Shown here piece by piece: positions 18,139 to 27,095 of a stretch of 64,000 bases of DNA. The DNA lies in NCBI RefSeq assembly GCF_000802185.1, contig NZ_KN676113.1, forward strand, positions 3,389,019-3,453,018. The letters run 5' to 3'. The translations under genes were made by a program, and so were the position numbers. A model generated the notes under the pieces. That model ran no database searches, was not told the origin of the DNA, and was given only the letters and a program-made list of their open reading frames with translations. Positions within the stretch are counted from its first letter, which is position 1. Each line of letters starts with the position of its first letter. Origin of the DNA: Belnapia sp. F-4-1 (GTDB lineage Bacteria; Pseudomonadota; Alphaproteobacteria; Acetobacterales; Acetobacteraceae).

Positions 18139-19047
18139 TTACTCCTTCACCGCGCCCGTCAGCGACGAGACGTAGTAGTCGACGAAGAAGGAATAGAAGA
18201 TGGCGACAGGCAGCGAGCCGAGCAGGCTGCCCGCCATCAGCGCGCCCCATTGGTAGACGTCGCCGGAAACCAGTTCGGTGAGGATCGCCACCGGGACGGT
18301 CTTGTTCTCGCTGCTCTGGATGAAGGCGAGGGCGTAGATGAACTCGTTCCAGGAGAGCGTGAAGCTGAAGATGCCGGCGGAGATCAGCCCCGGCACGGCG
18401 AGCGGCAGGGTGATCTGGCGGAGGATCTGCAGCCGGGTCGCGCCGTCGATCAGGGCGCACTCCTCAAGCTCGTAGGGGATCGACTTGAAGTAGCCGATCA
18501 GCAGCCAGGTGCAGAAGGGCACGAGGAAGGTCGGGTAGGTGAGGATCAGCGCCAGCGGGCTGTCGAACAGGCCGAGGCGGAAGACCATCGTCGCCAGCGG
18601 AATGAACAGGATGGAGGGCGGCACGAGATAGGCGAGGTAGATCGCCAGCCCGACATACTGGCTGCCCTTGAAGCGCAGCCGCTGGATCGCATAGGCCGCG
18701 AGCGTCGAGGCGAAGAGCGACAGGAAGGTGGCGCAGACCGCGACGGTCATCGTCGTCACCAGCCAGTGCGGATAGGCCGTGTTGAACAGCAGGTGCTTGA
18801 TGTGGTCGAGCGTCGGCGAGCCGATCCAGAAGGGATTGTAGGTCTTGTAGTCGAACAGCTCGGCATTCGGTTTGAAGGCCGTCACCGTCATCCAATAGAA
18901 GGGAAAGAGCAGGATGAGGAGGAAGCAGGCGAGCGGCAGGTAAATCGTCACCATCCGCCGCGCCTTGTTGTCCCAGGCCATGGCCTCGGGCTGGGCGGTG
19001 GCGGCATTGCTCTGCTGCGCTTCGGGCAGAACGGCGGCGTCAGTCAT
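18139..19047 (-). CDS. Carbohydrate ABC transporter permease (MalG/UgpE type)
   Basis: The 302-residue protein has six hydrophobic helices and the inner-membrane permease EAA loop, EECALIDGATRLQILRQITLP, that docks onto the ATPase. The N-terminal 25 residues are polar and hydrophilic. It overlaps the upstream permease gene by 8 bases, and together the two would form the heterodimeric channel served by the solute-binding protein at 20047-21375 and the ATPase at 21405-22454. The set is the CUT1 type, which imports oligosaccharides, glycerol phosphates or polyols; the ligand is not evident. Confidence 0.92.
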   Translation of the reverse strand: MTDAAVLPEAQQSNAATAQPEAMAWDNKARRMVTIYLPLACFLLILLFPFYWMTVTAFKPNAELFDYKTYNPFWIGSPTLDHIKHLLFNTAYPHWLVTTMTVAVCATFLSLFASTLAAYAIQRLRFKGSQYVGLAIYLAYLVPPSILFIPLATMVFRLGLFDSPLALILTYPTFLVPFCTWLLIGYFKSIPYELEECALIDGATRLQILRQITLPLAVPGLISAGIFSFTLSWNEFIYALAFIQSSENKTVPVAILTELVSGDVYQWGALMAGSLLGSLPVAIFYSFFVDYYVSSLTGAVKE

Positions 19048-19996
19048 TGCCTTCTCCTTGCTGCCACTTGCGCCGGGCGAGGCCGAAATAGCTGAAGAGG
19101 GTTGCGAAGACGAGGAAGGGGATCATCGAGACGGCGATCGCCGCGCCTTCGCCAAGCTGCCCGCCGGGGATGCCGCGCTGGAAGGCCAGCGTCGCCAGCA
19201 GGTGGGTTGAGTTCACCGGCCCGCCGCGGGTGATGGCGTAGACCAGCTGGAAGTCGGTGAAGGTGAAGATGATGCTGAAAGTCATGACGATCGCCAGGAT
19301 CGGCATCAGCATCGGGAAGGTGATGTAGCGGAAGCGCTGCCACCCGGTGGAGCCGTCGAGCAGCGCCGCCTCGTAGAGCGAGGGCGAGATGGTCTGCAGC
19401 CCGGCGAGCAGCGAGATGGCGACGAAGGGAATGCCGCGCCAGATATTCGCCGCGATCAGCGAGAAGCGCGCCGGCCAGGCGCTGCCGAGGAAGTCGATGT
19501 AGTTGTCGAGGATGCCGAGCTTGTCGACCAGCAGGAAGGAGATGATCGAGAATTGCGGGTCGTAGATCCACCAGAAGGCGATCGCGGAGAGCACCGTCGG
19601 CACGATCCAGGGCAGCAGGATGATGGCCCGCAATAGCGACTTGAAGGGCAGGTGGTTGTTCAGCAGCAGCGCCAGCCAGAGGCCGAGGGCGAATTTCCCG
19701 ATCGTCGCAATGCCCGTGTAGAAGACGCTGTAGAAGACAGCGTTCCACCACAAAGGGTCTTCCAATAGGTACTGGAAGTTCTCGAGGCCCACCCAGTAGC
19801 CGCTGCGGCCGATGGTCGTGTCGGTGAAGGCGAGCCAGATGCCGAGGCCCAGGGGATAGGTGAGGAAGACCAGCAGCAGGCCGGCCGCCGGTAGCAGGCA
19901 GGCGAAGGCGAGGAAGGGCTTCCAGTCGAACAGCCGGACCAGCCAGTTGGCTTGCTGCTGCGGCTTGGTCCAGACCGATGCGGTGGTGGCGGACAT
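19040..19996 (-). CDS. Carbohydrate ABC transporter permease (MalF/UgpA type)
   Basis: The 318-residue protein has a hydrophobic helix near residue 30-55, five more downstream, and the EAA loop SLYEAALLDGSTGWQRFRYITFP written here in part (YEAALLDGSTGWQRF). Pairs of such permeases form the channel of CUT1 importers. Start 19996 (MSATTASVW) follows GGGGAG on the minus strand; the frame stays open further upstream into the solute-binding protein gene, but that sequence is out of register with the family. It is 50 bp downstream of the binding-protein gene and overlaps the second permease by 8 bases. Confidence 0.92.
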   Translation of the reverse strand: MSATTASVWTKPQQQANWLVRLFDWKPFLAFACLLPAAGLLLVFLTYPLGLGIWLAFTDTTIGRSGYWVGLENFQYLLEDPLWWNAVFYSVFYTGIATIGKFALGLWLALLLNNHLPFKSLLRAIILLPWIVPTVLSAIAFWWIYDPQFSIISFLLVDKLGILDNYIDFLGSAWPARFSLIAANIWRGIPFVAISLLAGLQTISPSLYEAALLDGSTGWQRFRYITFPMLMPILAIVMTFSIIFTFTDFQLVYAITRGGPVNSTHLLATLAFQRGIPGGQLGEGAAIAVSMIPFLVFATLFSYFGLARRKWQQGEGND

Positions 19997-20046
19997 GCGT
20001 GGCTCCCCGGTCGGGGGCGGCGCCGGGATGGCACCGCCCGCGCGGC

Positions 20047-21375
20047 TCAGCGGCGGAAGTAGCGGCGGGCGCGGCGCTCGGCTTCGCGCGCGGCGGCCTC
20101 GGGCGTCGATTGGCCGGAGGCGACGGCGGCGCACATCTGCACCATGACGTAGTCGGCCGTCGCGGCACCCGTCGCCTCGGAGAGCGGGCCCTTGTAGCCG
20201 TTGTAGAAGGTGCTGCGCATGGTGTTCCTGAACAGCGCCACCTTCGGGTCGCTGGTCCAGACCGCGCTGGCGTCGTAATTCGCCAGCGGATGCGCCCAGT
20301 AGCCGAGATTGGCATTCAGCCAGGGGTCGTACTGCTCCCGCTCCAGCATGAATTGCAGGAAGGCCTTGGAAGCGTTTGGGTAGCGGCTGTGCTTGAAGAC
20401 CATGGCGTTCAGCGTCAGCCCCGCCATGGGCGAGGCGCTCAACACGCCCTTCGGCAGTTCCTGATGCTCGGTATCCTGGGCGATGGGCGCCGTCGCCGGG
20501 TCGTTCTTGATGCTGAAGTAGAGCGAGACGCCGTTCGCCGTCATCCAGCACTCGCTCGCAGCATAGGCGCGGTTGTTGCTGATATCGCCCCAGGACAGCG
20601 TGCCCGGCACAAAGGTCGGGTACAGCTCCTTCAGGTAGTTGAGGGCGTTGATCGTCTCGCGGCTGTTGATTGCGACCTTGCCCTCCTCGTCGACGAGGAA
20701 GCCGCCATGCGACCAGATCAGCCAGTTGGCGAAGCCATTGCCGTCGCCCACCGCATTGCCGAGGGCGAAGCCGGCCGGCTTGTTCGCCGCCTTCAGCTTC
20801 TTGCAGAGGTCGAGATAGCCGGCATGGTCGTCCGGGATGCGGTCGAAGCCGGCAGCGCTGACGGCCGATTTGCGGTAGACAGTCGGGCCGGCCGTCGCCC
20901 CGAAGGGCAGGCCGATCCAGGAGTTGGTGCCGTGCTTCTTGCCGTAGCGCTCGGCGAGGGCCAGCCAGCCGCCATAGCGCTTGCCCGCATATTCGGCGAC
21001 GTCGCTCAGCTCCACCAGCTTGTCCTGGTAGATATGCGGCGCGTCGCCGAAGCCGATGATCATGTCCGGCCCGGCGCCGGTATTGGCCGTCACGGCCGTC
21101 TGCTGGGTGATGTCCTCCCAGCCGACGAAGTCGACGCGGACCTGCACGCCGGTCTTCTGGGTGAACTTCGCCGCATTGGCACGGAACACCTCCTCATCCG
21201 GCTGGACGAAGCGGACGGGGCGCAGCATGCGGAGCGTGGCGCCGCTCTCGATCTGGAGGCGCGGCTCCGGCGCGTCGGCGGCCTGGATCGGCGTCTGGGC
21301 GGAGGCGCGGAAGGCGGAGAGCGCGGCGGCGGAGAGGCCGAGCTTCAGCGCGGCGCGCCGGTTCATGATGTGCAT
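20047..21375 (-). CDS. Extracellular solute-binding protein, family 1 (carbohydrate ABC importer)
   Basis: The 442-residue protein starts with a twin-arginine-like signal (NRRAALKLGLSAAALSAF, cleavage near RASA), then a long type I binding fold with typical blocks FTQKTGVQVRVDFVGWEDI, GPDMIIGFGDAPHIYQDKL and the C-terminal AFLQFMLEREQYDPW. It captures the substrate in the periplasm and hands it to the permeases at 18139-19996. The spacing (29 bp to the ATPase gene upstream, 50 bp to the first permease) fits a single minus-strand operon ATPase-SBP-permease-permease. Confidence 0.92.
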   Translation of the reverse strand: MHIMNRRAALKLGLSAAALSAFRASAQTPIQAADAPEPRLQIESGATLRMLRPVRFVQPDEEVFRANAAKFTQKTGVQVRVDFVGWEDITQQTAVTANTGAGPDMIIGFGDAPHIYQDKLVELSDVAEYAGKRYGGWLALAERYGKKHGTNSWIGLPFGATAGPTVYRKSAVSAAGFDRIPDDHAGYLDLCKKLKAANKPAGFALGNAVGDGNGFANWLIWSHGGFLVDEEGKVAINSRETINALNYLKELYPTFVPGTLSWGDISNNRAYAASECWMTANGVSLYFSIKNDPATAPIAQDTEHQELPKGVLSASPMAGLTLNAMVFKHSRYPNASKAFLQFMLEREQYDPWLNANLGYWAHPLANYDASAVWTSDPKVALFRNTMRSTFYNGYKGPLSEATGAATADYVMVQMCAAVASGQSTPEAAAREAERRARRYFRR

Positions 21376-21404
21376 TCCCTGTGGTTTCCCCTTTGTCTTG
21401 TTGC

Positions 21405-22454
21405 TTATGCGGCAAGCCGCCGGCCGGAGCCGGACTCGAAGAGATGCACCAGCCCCATCTCGGGCATGATGCGGATGGTCTCGCCCGGGCGCGCGGTGAC
21501 GCGCTCGCGGAAGGCGCAGGTCAGCGGCGTCTGGCCGATGCGGGCGACGACCTGCGTCTCGGAGCCGGTCGGCTCGACCAGCACGACGGTCGCCGGGATG
21601 CCGTCCTCGCGGAGCTGGATGTGCTCGGGGCGGATGCCGTAGATGCCGGCCTCACCGCGCAGGCTCTGCGGCAGCGGCAGCACGGCACCGCCTTCGGCTT
21701 GGAAACCTCCCTCGGCCGGGCCGCCCTTCACCAGGTTCATCGCCGGTGAGCCGATGAAGCCGGCAACGAAAAGGTTGGCCGGCCGGTCGTAGAGCTCGAG
21801 CGGCGGGCCGACCTGCTCGACATGGCCACCATTCATCACGACAATCTTGTCGGCCATGGTCATGGCCTCGATCTGGTCATGCGTTACGTAGACGGTGGTG
21901 ACGCGGAGGCGCTGGTGCAGCTCCTTGATCTCGGCGCGCATCTGCACGCGCAGCTTGGCGTCGAGGTTGGAAAGCGGCTCGTCGAAGAGGAAGACCTGCG
22001 GGTTGCGGACGATGGCGCGGCCCATGGCCACGCGCTGCCGCTGGCCACCAGAGAGCTGGCGCGGGTATCGTTGCAGCAGCGCCTCCAGGCCGAGGATCTT
22101 GGCGGCGCGGCCGACCTCCTGCTCCATGACCTCCTTAGGCGCCTTGGCCAGCTTCATCGAGAAGGCCATGTTGTCGAAGACGGTCATGTGCGGATAGAGC
22201 GCGTAGTTCTGGAACACCATGGCGATGTCCCGGTCCTTCGGCGGCACGTTGTTCACCACCCGCGGGCCGATGGCGATCTCCCCGCTGGTGATGTTCTCGA
22301 GCCCGGCCAGCATGCGCAGCAGGGTGGACTTGCCGCAGCCGGAGGGCCCGACCAGCACCACGAATTCCCCATCCGCGATATCGACATTGACGCCATGCAG
22401 CACCTGCACGGGACCGAAGGCTTTCCGGACGTTGCGGATCTCGACGCTGGCCAT
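21405..22454 (-). CDS. Carbohydrate ABC transporter ATPase (UgpC/MalK type)
   Basis: The 349-residue ATPase has Walker [10 protein letters not shown] (37-45), Q-loop [12 protein letters not shown], signature LSGGQRQRV, Walker [13 protein letters not shown] and H-loop [10 protein letters not shown], followed by a C-terminal OB-fold regulatory domain (about 240-349, with GIRPEHIQL and an [13 protein letters not shown] segment) as in MalK/UgpC. It energises the adjacent importer. It is the first ABC gene of the set, 34 bp downstream of the ThDP-enzyme gene, so all five minus-strand genes from 24120 may be one transcript. Confidence 0.95.
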   Translation of the reverse strand: MASVEIRNVRKAFGPVQVLHGVNVDIADGEFVVLVGPSGCGKSTLLRMLAGLENITSGEIAIGPRVVNNVPPKDRDIAMVFQNYALYPHMTVFDNMAFSMKLAKAPKEVMEQEVGRAAKILGLEALLQRYPRQLSGGQRQRVAMGRAIVRNPQVFLFDEPLSNLDAKLRVQMRAEIKELHQRLRVTTVYVTHDQIEAMTMADKIVVMNGGHVEQVGPPLELYDRPANLFVAGFIGSPAMNLVKGGPAEGGFQAEGGAVLPLPQSLRGEAGIYGIRPEHIQLREDGIPATVVLVEPTGSETQVVARIGQTPLTCAFRERVTARPGETIRIMPEMGLVHLFESGSGRRLAA

Positions 22455-22488
22455 TGGTCCTCCCTGATGGACGCGGCTTGTTTATCGT

Positions 22489-24120
22489 TCAGGCGAAGCG
22501 GGAGACCTGCGTCTCCTTCGAGGTGATGAACTCGAGCAGCACGGGAATGCCTTGCTGCGTCTTCTCGATGCCGCGCCGGATGGCGGGGACGATCTCGGCA
22601 GGATCGGTGATGCGCTCGCCATGGCCGCCGAAGGCCCGGGCCATCGCCGCATAGTCGCCGGAGATGTCGGTGCTGCGGTACTTCTCCGTGCTGACCGGCA
22701 TCACCTTCAGCTCGATCGCCATGGAGAAATTATTGAGCAGGACGGACATGATCGGGATGCGCTCGCGCACACAGGTCTCGAAATCCATGCCCGTGAAGCC
22801 GATGGCGGCATCGCCCCAGACATTGATGCAGAGCTTCTCCGGCGCCGCCAGCTTCGCGCCCATCGCCAGGCCGAGGCCGTAGCCGAGCTGCGTCGTCTTG
22901 CCCCAGCCAAGATAGGAGAGGGGCGTCGTCGACTTCCAGAAGGGCGAGAGCTGGTCGCGCGGGCTGCCGGCGTCATGGGTGATGATGGTGTTGTCGCGGT
23001 CGACGGTGTGCTGGAGGTCCCAGAGGACGCGGTAGGGGTTCAGCGGCGCGTCCTTGTGCGTGAGCTTCGGCATCCATTCGGCGAGCCAGGGCTCGCGGAT
23101 CGACTGGATCTCGGCGGCGACGGGGGCGGGGTCGCGCGGCGAGGAAACGAGGGTCGAGAGCTCGGCGAGCAGGGCATCGAGGGTCAGCGCGGCGTCGCCG
23201 ATCAGGCCGATCTCGGCCCGCACATCCTTGTTCAGGTGCATCGGGTCGAGCGTCGCGTGGATGATGCGCGGGCCGCGCGGCATGCGGACACCGAAATTGG
23301 TCTCGGTGAAGGAGCAGCCGATGCCGAGGATCACGTCGGCCGCGTCGAGGAAGTGGCGGACGGGCTTCGGCATGGCGAGGCCGCCGGAGCCGAGGCTCAG
23401 CGGGTGGTCCTCGTTGAAGGAGGACTTGCCGCCGAGGCTCGTCGTCACCGGCGCGGCCAGCAGCTCGACCAGCGCCTTTAGTTGCGGCCAAGCCTGGGCC
23501 CAGTGGACGCCGGTGCCGGCATAGATCACCGGGCGCTTCGCATTCGCCAGCATGCGCGCGGCGCGCTTCACATCGGCCGGGTCGGGACCGTAGCGCGTGG
23601 CCATCACCGGCTGATAGTCGAGCGGCTCCGGCACCTCCTCGTTCCACATGTCGGTCGGGATCTCGACCAGCACCGGGCCGCCGCGCCCGTTGCGCAACTG
23701 CGTGAAGGCGCGGCGGAGGATGTTCGGCACCTCGGCGGCGAGGGTGATCGGCTCGGCGCTCTTGGTGATGCCGCGCATCGCCGCGGTCGAGTTGAAATTC
23801 GGGTCGACATGCGCGATGCGGCGCGGATAGCCCATCGGCAGGACAAGGATGGGAACAGACTCGCCATAGGCCTGGGCGACGCCGCCATAGGCATTCTCGC
23901 TGCCCGGCCCGTGCTGCATGCAGAAGGCGCCGAGCTTGCGGCCGGAGGTGACGCGGGAGATGGCATCCGCCATGTGGAGGCCGATGCGCTCCTGGCGGAC
24001 CATCACGGGGCGGATGTCGCGGGCGGCAGCGTGCTCGATGAGATGGTTCACCGGATAGCCGGTGAGGATCTCGATCCCCTCGCGCTTCATGATCTCTGCG
24101 ATCGCGTCGCCGAGCTTCAT
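22489..24120 (-). CDS. Thiamine diphosphate-dependent enzyme, acetolactate-synthase-like
   Basis: The 543-residue protein has the three-domain ThDP architecture: N-terminal pyrimidine domain with the catalytic Glu44 (MVRQERIGLHMADA), central domain (about 190-320) and C-terminal diphosphate domain with the motif WGDAAIGFTGMDF...LLNN. Family members decarboxylate or ligate 2-keto acids. No regulatory subunit gene is near, and the central domain does not clearly bind FAD, so a catabolic carboligase or decarboxylase is more likely than a true acetolactate synthase. As first gene of the importer operon, it probably acts on a keto acid formed by the neighbouring dehydratase and dehydrogenases. Confidence 0.85.
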   Translation of the reverse strand: MKLGDAIAEIMKREGIEILTGYPVNHLIEHAAARDIRPVMVRQERIGLHMADAISRVTSGRKLGAFCMQHGPGSENAYGGVAQAYGESVPILVLPMGYPRRIAHVDPNFNSTAAMRGITKSAEPITLAAEVPNILRRAFTQLRNGRGGPVLVEIPTDMWNEEVPEPLDYQPVMATRYGPDPADVKRAARMLANAKRPVIYAGTGVHWAQAWPQLKALVELLAAPVTTSLGGKSSFNEDHPLSLGSGGLAMPKPVRHFLDAADVILGIGCSFTETNFGVRMPRGPRIIHATLDPMHLNKDVRAEIGLIGDAALTLDALLAELSTLVSSPRDPAPVAAEIQSIREPWLAEWMPKLTHKDAPLNPYRVLWDLQHTVDRDNTIITHDAGSPRDQLSPFWKSTTPLSYLGWGKTTQLGYGLGLAMGAKLAAPEKLCINVWGDAAIGFTGMDFETCVRERIPIMSVLLNNFSMAIELKVMPVSTEKYRSTDISGDYAAMARAFGGHGERITDPAEIVPAIRRGIEKTQQGIPVLLEFITSKETQVSRFA

Positions 24121-24322
24121 TGGGTCGTCCTCCCCTGATATGAGCCACCCGGCCCTTATCGCGGCGCCGGCATCCGGCCCCGCATTCGTTTCCTTGGAGG
24201 GAGCCTAACCCCCGGCGGGGCGAATGCGCAACCACGCCTCCCGGGCTTCGCGGGGGTGGTTTCCGCGCCCGGGAATCACGTCATACTCGGCGGCGGTCAC
24301 ATTCAGTCCAGGGGGCGAGGGC

Positions 24323-24517
24323 ATGCCGCAGCCGATCACCGAGGCCGAACTCGAAGCGATGCTCGCGCGGGCCGGCATTCCGCTCAGCCCGGCGCAACAG
24401 GCGGGCATCCTGCCGGCGCTGCCGGGGCTGGCCGCGATGCAGGCGCTGATCCGCACGCCGTTGCCCAAGGCGGAGGAGGAGCCGGCGACCACCTTTTCGG
24501 CGGAGGCGGGCCGATGA
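24323..24517 (+). CDS. AtzG-like small subunit (DUF4089 family)
   Basis: This 64-residue helical protein resembles AtzG, the small partner that stabilises the amidase AtzE in the s-triazine pathway of Pseudomonas. What supports it is the position directly before an amidase gene, the helical LPALPGLAAMQALIRTPL segment and the C-terminal EEPATTF motif typical of the family. The start at 24323 is preceded by GGGGGCGAGG; a longer in-frame start at 24224 adds an unconserved 33 residues. The stop overlaps the amidase start by 4 bases, as expected for a two-subunit enzyme made in equal amounts. Confidence 0.75.
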   Translation: MPQPITEAELEAMLARAGIPLSPAQQAGILPALPGLAAMQALIRTPLPKAEEEPATTFSAEAGR

Positions 24518-25899
24518 TCCCGAGCATCGCCGAAGCGGCCACGCTGATTGCCGCTCGCAAGCTTTCCCCGGTGGAACTGACCGAGGCCTGCCTGGCGCGG
24601 GCGGAGCGGCTGGACGGCCAGCTGCACGCCTTTATCCGCCTGATGCCGGAGGAGGCGCGGGCGGTGGCCCGGACGGCTGAGGCACGCATCATGAAGGAGG
24701 GGCCACGCGGACCGCTGGACGGCATCCCCTTCGCCCACAAGGACATCTACGGCACGGCCGGCATCCCGACGACGGCGCATTCCCGCGTCCTGCAGGAGCA
24801 TGTCCCTGCCATGGATGCCACCACCGTGGCGAAGCTGGCGGCGGCGGGCGTGATCCCCTTCGGCAAGCTCGCGACACATGAATTCGCCTTCGGGGGGCCG
24901 AGCTTCGACCTGCCCTGGCCGCCGGCGCGCAACCCCTGGAACCCGGATCACTTCACGGCCGGCTCATCCTCCGGCACCGGCGCGGCCGTCGCGGCGGGGA
25001 TGGTGCTGGGCGGCACGGGCTCCGATACCGGCGGCTCCATCCGCGGCCCGGCGGCGCTCTGCGGCATCACCGGCATCAAGCCGACCTACGGCCTCTGCTC
25101 CCGCGCCGGCATCCTGCCGCTGGCGCAGAGCCTCGACCATGCCGGGCCGATGGCCTGGACGGTGGAGGACTGCGCCATCCTGCTCCAGGCGATGGCCGGC
25201 CATGACCCGGCCGATCCGGCGAGCGCCAACCGGCCGGTGCCGGATTTCCGCGCCGAACTCGGGCGGGGGGTGAAGGGGCTGCGGGTCGGCGTCATCCGGC
25301 ATTTCCATGAGACGGACCATCCCGTGAGCCCGGCGACGCTGGCCGGGATCGAGGGCGCCGCCGCCTTCTTTCGCGCCGAGGGGGCGGAGGTGCGGGACGT
25401 CACGCTGCCCTCGCTCGCCGAGTTCAATGCCTGCGGCTGGATCATTCTGCTGGCCGAGGCCTTCGCCGTCCACGAGGGCTGGATGCGGCAGGACCCCAAC
25501 CTCTACGGCGAGCTGCTGCGGGACCGGCTGGTGCTCGGCGGACTGCTTTCCGCCGCCGACATCCTTCAGGCGCAGAAGCGGCGGCGGGCCTTGATCGCCG
25601 CCACCGAGGCCGCCTCGGCGGAGTGCGACCTGCTGCTGACGGCTGCCCAACCGGGCGAGGCACCGCGGATCGAGGCCGTGCCGAAATGGGCTTTCCTCGA
25701 GAAGCCGAACTTCACCATCCCCTTCAACGTCACCGGCTGGCCCGGCATCACCGTGCCGACCGGCTTCGGTGAGGGCAGGCTGCCGGTCGCCATGCAGCTG
25801 GTGGCGAAGCCCTTCGCCGAGCCGCTGCTGTTCTGCGCCGCGGACGCCTACGAGAAGGCGCATGCCTGGCGCGCGACACGCCCCGCCATGGCTGCGTGA
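24514..25899 (+). CDS. Amidase signature enzyme (AtzE/GatA-like)
   Basis: The 461-residue enzyme has the Lys-Ser-Ser catalytic set of the amidase signature family: Lys76 in PFAHKDIYG, cis-Ser152 in AGSSSGTGAA and nucleophile Ser175 in GSDTGGSIRGPAA. These enzymes hydrolyse amide or carbamoyl bonds; GatA itself is excluded because there are no gatB/gatC genes and a small AtzG-like partner precedes it. A biuret- or ureide-type substrate is an inference from AtzE only. Its stop codon TGA overlaps the GTG start of the ECF sigma-factor gene by 4 bases. Confidence 0.88.
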   Translation: MIPSIAEAATLIAARKLSPVELTEACLARAERLDGQLHAFIRLMPEEARAVARTAEARIMKEGPRGPLDGIPFAHKDIYGTAGIPTTAHSRVLQEHVPAMDATTVAKLAAAGVIPFGKLATHEFAFGGPSFDLPWPPARNPWNPDHFTAGSSSGTGAAVAAGMVLGGTGSDTGGSIRGPAALCGITGIKPTYGLCSRAGILPLAQSLDHAGPMAWTVEDCAILLQAMAGHDPADPASANRPVPDFRAELGRGVKGLRVGVIRHFHETDHPVSPATLAGIEGAAAFFRAEGAEVRDVTLPSLAEFNACGWIILLAEAFAVHEGWMRQDPNLYGELLRDRLVLGGLLSAADILQAQKRRRALIAATEAASAECDLLLTAAQPGEAPRIEAVPKWAFLEKPNFTIPFNVTGWPGITVPTGFGEGRLPVAMQLVAKPFAEPLLFCAADAYEKAHAWRATRPAMAA

Positions 25900-26447
25900 G
25901 CCGGACGGAAGGCGAGTGGGAAGCCTGGATGGCGGCGGCCCAGGCCGGCGATGCCGCCGCCTATGACCGCCTGCTGCGGGCGGCGCTGCCGCTGCTGCGG
26001 GCCGTCGCGCGCCGGCGCATCGCCAATGCCGCCGAGGCGGAGGATGCGGTGCAGGATGCGCTGCTGACCATCCACACCCTCCGCCACAGCTACGATCCCG
26101 CCCGGCCCATCCGGCCCTGGCTGGTCGCGATTTGCGAGCGGCGGGCGATCGACCGTCTGCGGCGCCACGGCCGGCGTGGTGCGCGCGAGACACCGCTCGA
26201 GGATTTCGGTGAAACCTTGCCGGCCCCTAGCGCGAATCAGGGAGAGGAGAGGGTGGCCTCGGCCGAGTTGCGGGCTGCCGTGGCCGAACTGAGCCAGGCC
26301 CAGCGGACGGCGCTCGGCTTGGCCAAGTTGGAGGACCTGCCGCTGGCCGAGGCCAGCGCGCGGTCCGGCATGTCGGTCGGGGCGCTGAAGGTGGCGACGC
26401 ATCGAGCGATGAAGGTGCTGCGGCGGCGCCTGGGCGTGGAGGAGTAG
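25896..26447 (+). CDS. RNA polymerase ECF sigma factor
   Basis: The 183-residue protein has sigma region 2 (AYDRLLRAALPLLRAVARRR through RRAIDRLRRHGRR, with the polymerase-binding AEDAVQDALLTIH) and region 4 (AVAELSQAQRTALGLAKLEDL to GALKVATHRAMKVLRRRL). It most resembles the alphaproteobacterial SigF-type ECF group that is controlled by NrsF proteins. The GTG start overlaps the amidase stop (GTGA); an ATG at 25929 with a GGGAAG element upstream is an alternative that would trim the first 11 residues. The anti-sigma gene follows with no gap. Confidence 0.9.
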   Translation: MSRTEGEWEAWMAAAQAGDAAAYDRLLRAALPLLRAVARRRIANAAEAEDAVQDALLTIHTLRHSYDPARPIRPWLVAICERRAIDRLRRHGRRGARETPLEDFGETLPAPSANQGEERVASAELRAAVAELSQAQRTALGLAKLEDLPLAEASARSGMSVGALKVATHRAMKVLRRRLGVEE

Positions 26448-27095
26448 GTGCGGAGCGAGGAGCTGATCGGCGAATTGGCGGCCGGGCTGCGGCCGGTGCG
26501 GCGGATGGCCTCGCCGTGGCGGCAGGCGGCCCTGTGGCTCGGCCTCGCGGCTATGGCCGTCGGCACTGCCGTGCTGGCGAATGGGCTGCGGCACGACCTT
26601 CACCAGCGCATGCTCATGCCGCAGGAGGTCGGGCAGTGGGTAGCCTCCGTGCTGGCCGGCGTGCTGGCGGCGGTGGCGGCGGCGATGCTGGCGCGGCCGG
26701 ACCGGAGTTGGCGCTGGGCCTTGTTGCCGGTTCCGGCGCTGCTCGCCTGGTTCGCCAGCCTCGGCTGGGGGTGCCTGGCCGACCTGGCACGGCTCGGGCC
26801 GATGGCCGGGCAGATGAGGACGAGCTGGCCGTGCCTGCGCTTCATCCTGGCGATGGGGATTCCGCTGGCGGCGGCGCAGTTCTGGCTGCTGCGGCATGCT
26901 GGGCCGGTGCGGCCGCTGCCGGTGCTGCTGCTGGGGGGGCTGGCCTCGGCGGCGCTCTGCTCGGCGGGGCTCAGCCTGTTCCATCACCTGGATGCGGCGC
27001 TGATGGTGCTGCTCTGGCATGGCGGGGCCATGCTGCTGCTGGTGCTGGCGGGCGCCTTGCTGGGGCGCCCGCTCTTCATGCAGAGTCAGGCGTAA
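26448..27095 (+). CDS. NrsF-family anti-sigma factor (DUF1109)
   Basis: The 215-residue membrane protein has six hydrophobic helices (about 27-45, 64-82, 90-110, 131-147, 158-175 and 185-205) and starts with the family-type SEELIGELAAGLRPVRR segment. NrsF proteins hold an ECF sigma factor at the membrane and release it under heavy-metal or singlet-oxygen-like stress; conserved cysteines are implicated in Caulobacter. Cysteines here are at 109, 129 and 171. The GTG start is directly next to the sigma-factor stop, the normal sigma/anti-sigma arrangement. Confidence 0.85.
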   Translation: MRSEELIGELAAGLRPVRRMASPWRQAALWLGLAAMAVGTAVLANGLRHDLHQRMLMPQEVGQWVASVLAGVLAAVAAAMLARPDRSWRWALLPVPALLAWFASLGWGCLADLARLGPMAGQMRTSWPCLRFILAMGIPLAAAQFWLLRHAGPVRPLPVLLLGGLASAALCSAGLSLFHHLDAALMVLLWHGGAMLLLVLAGALLGRPLFMQSQA

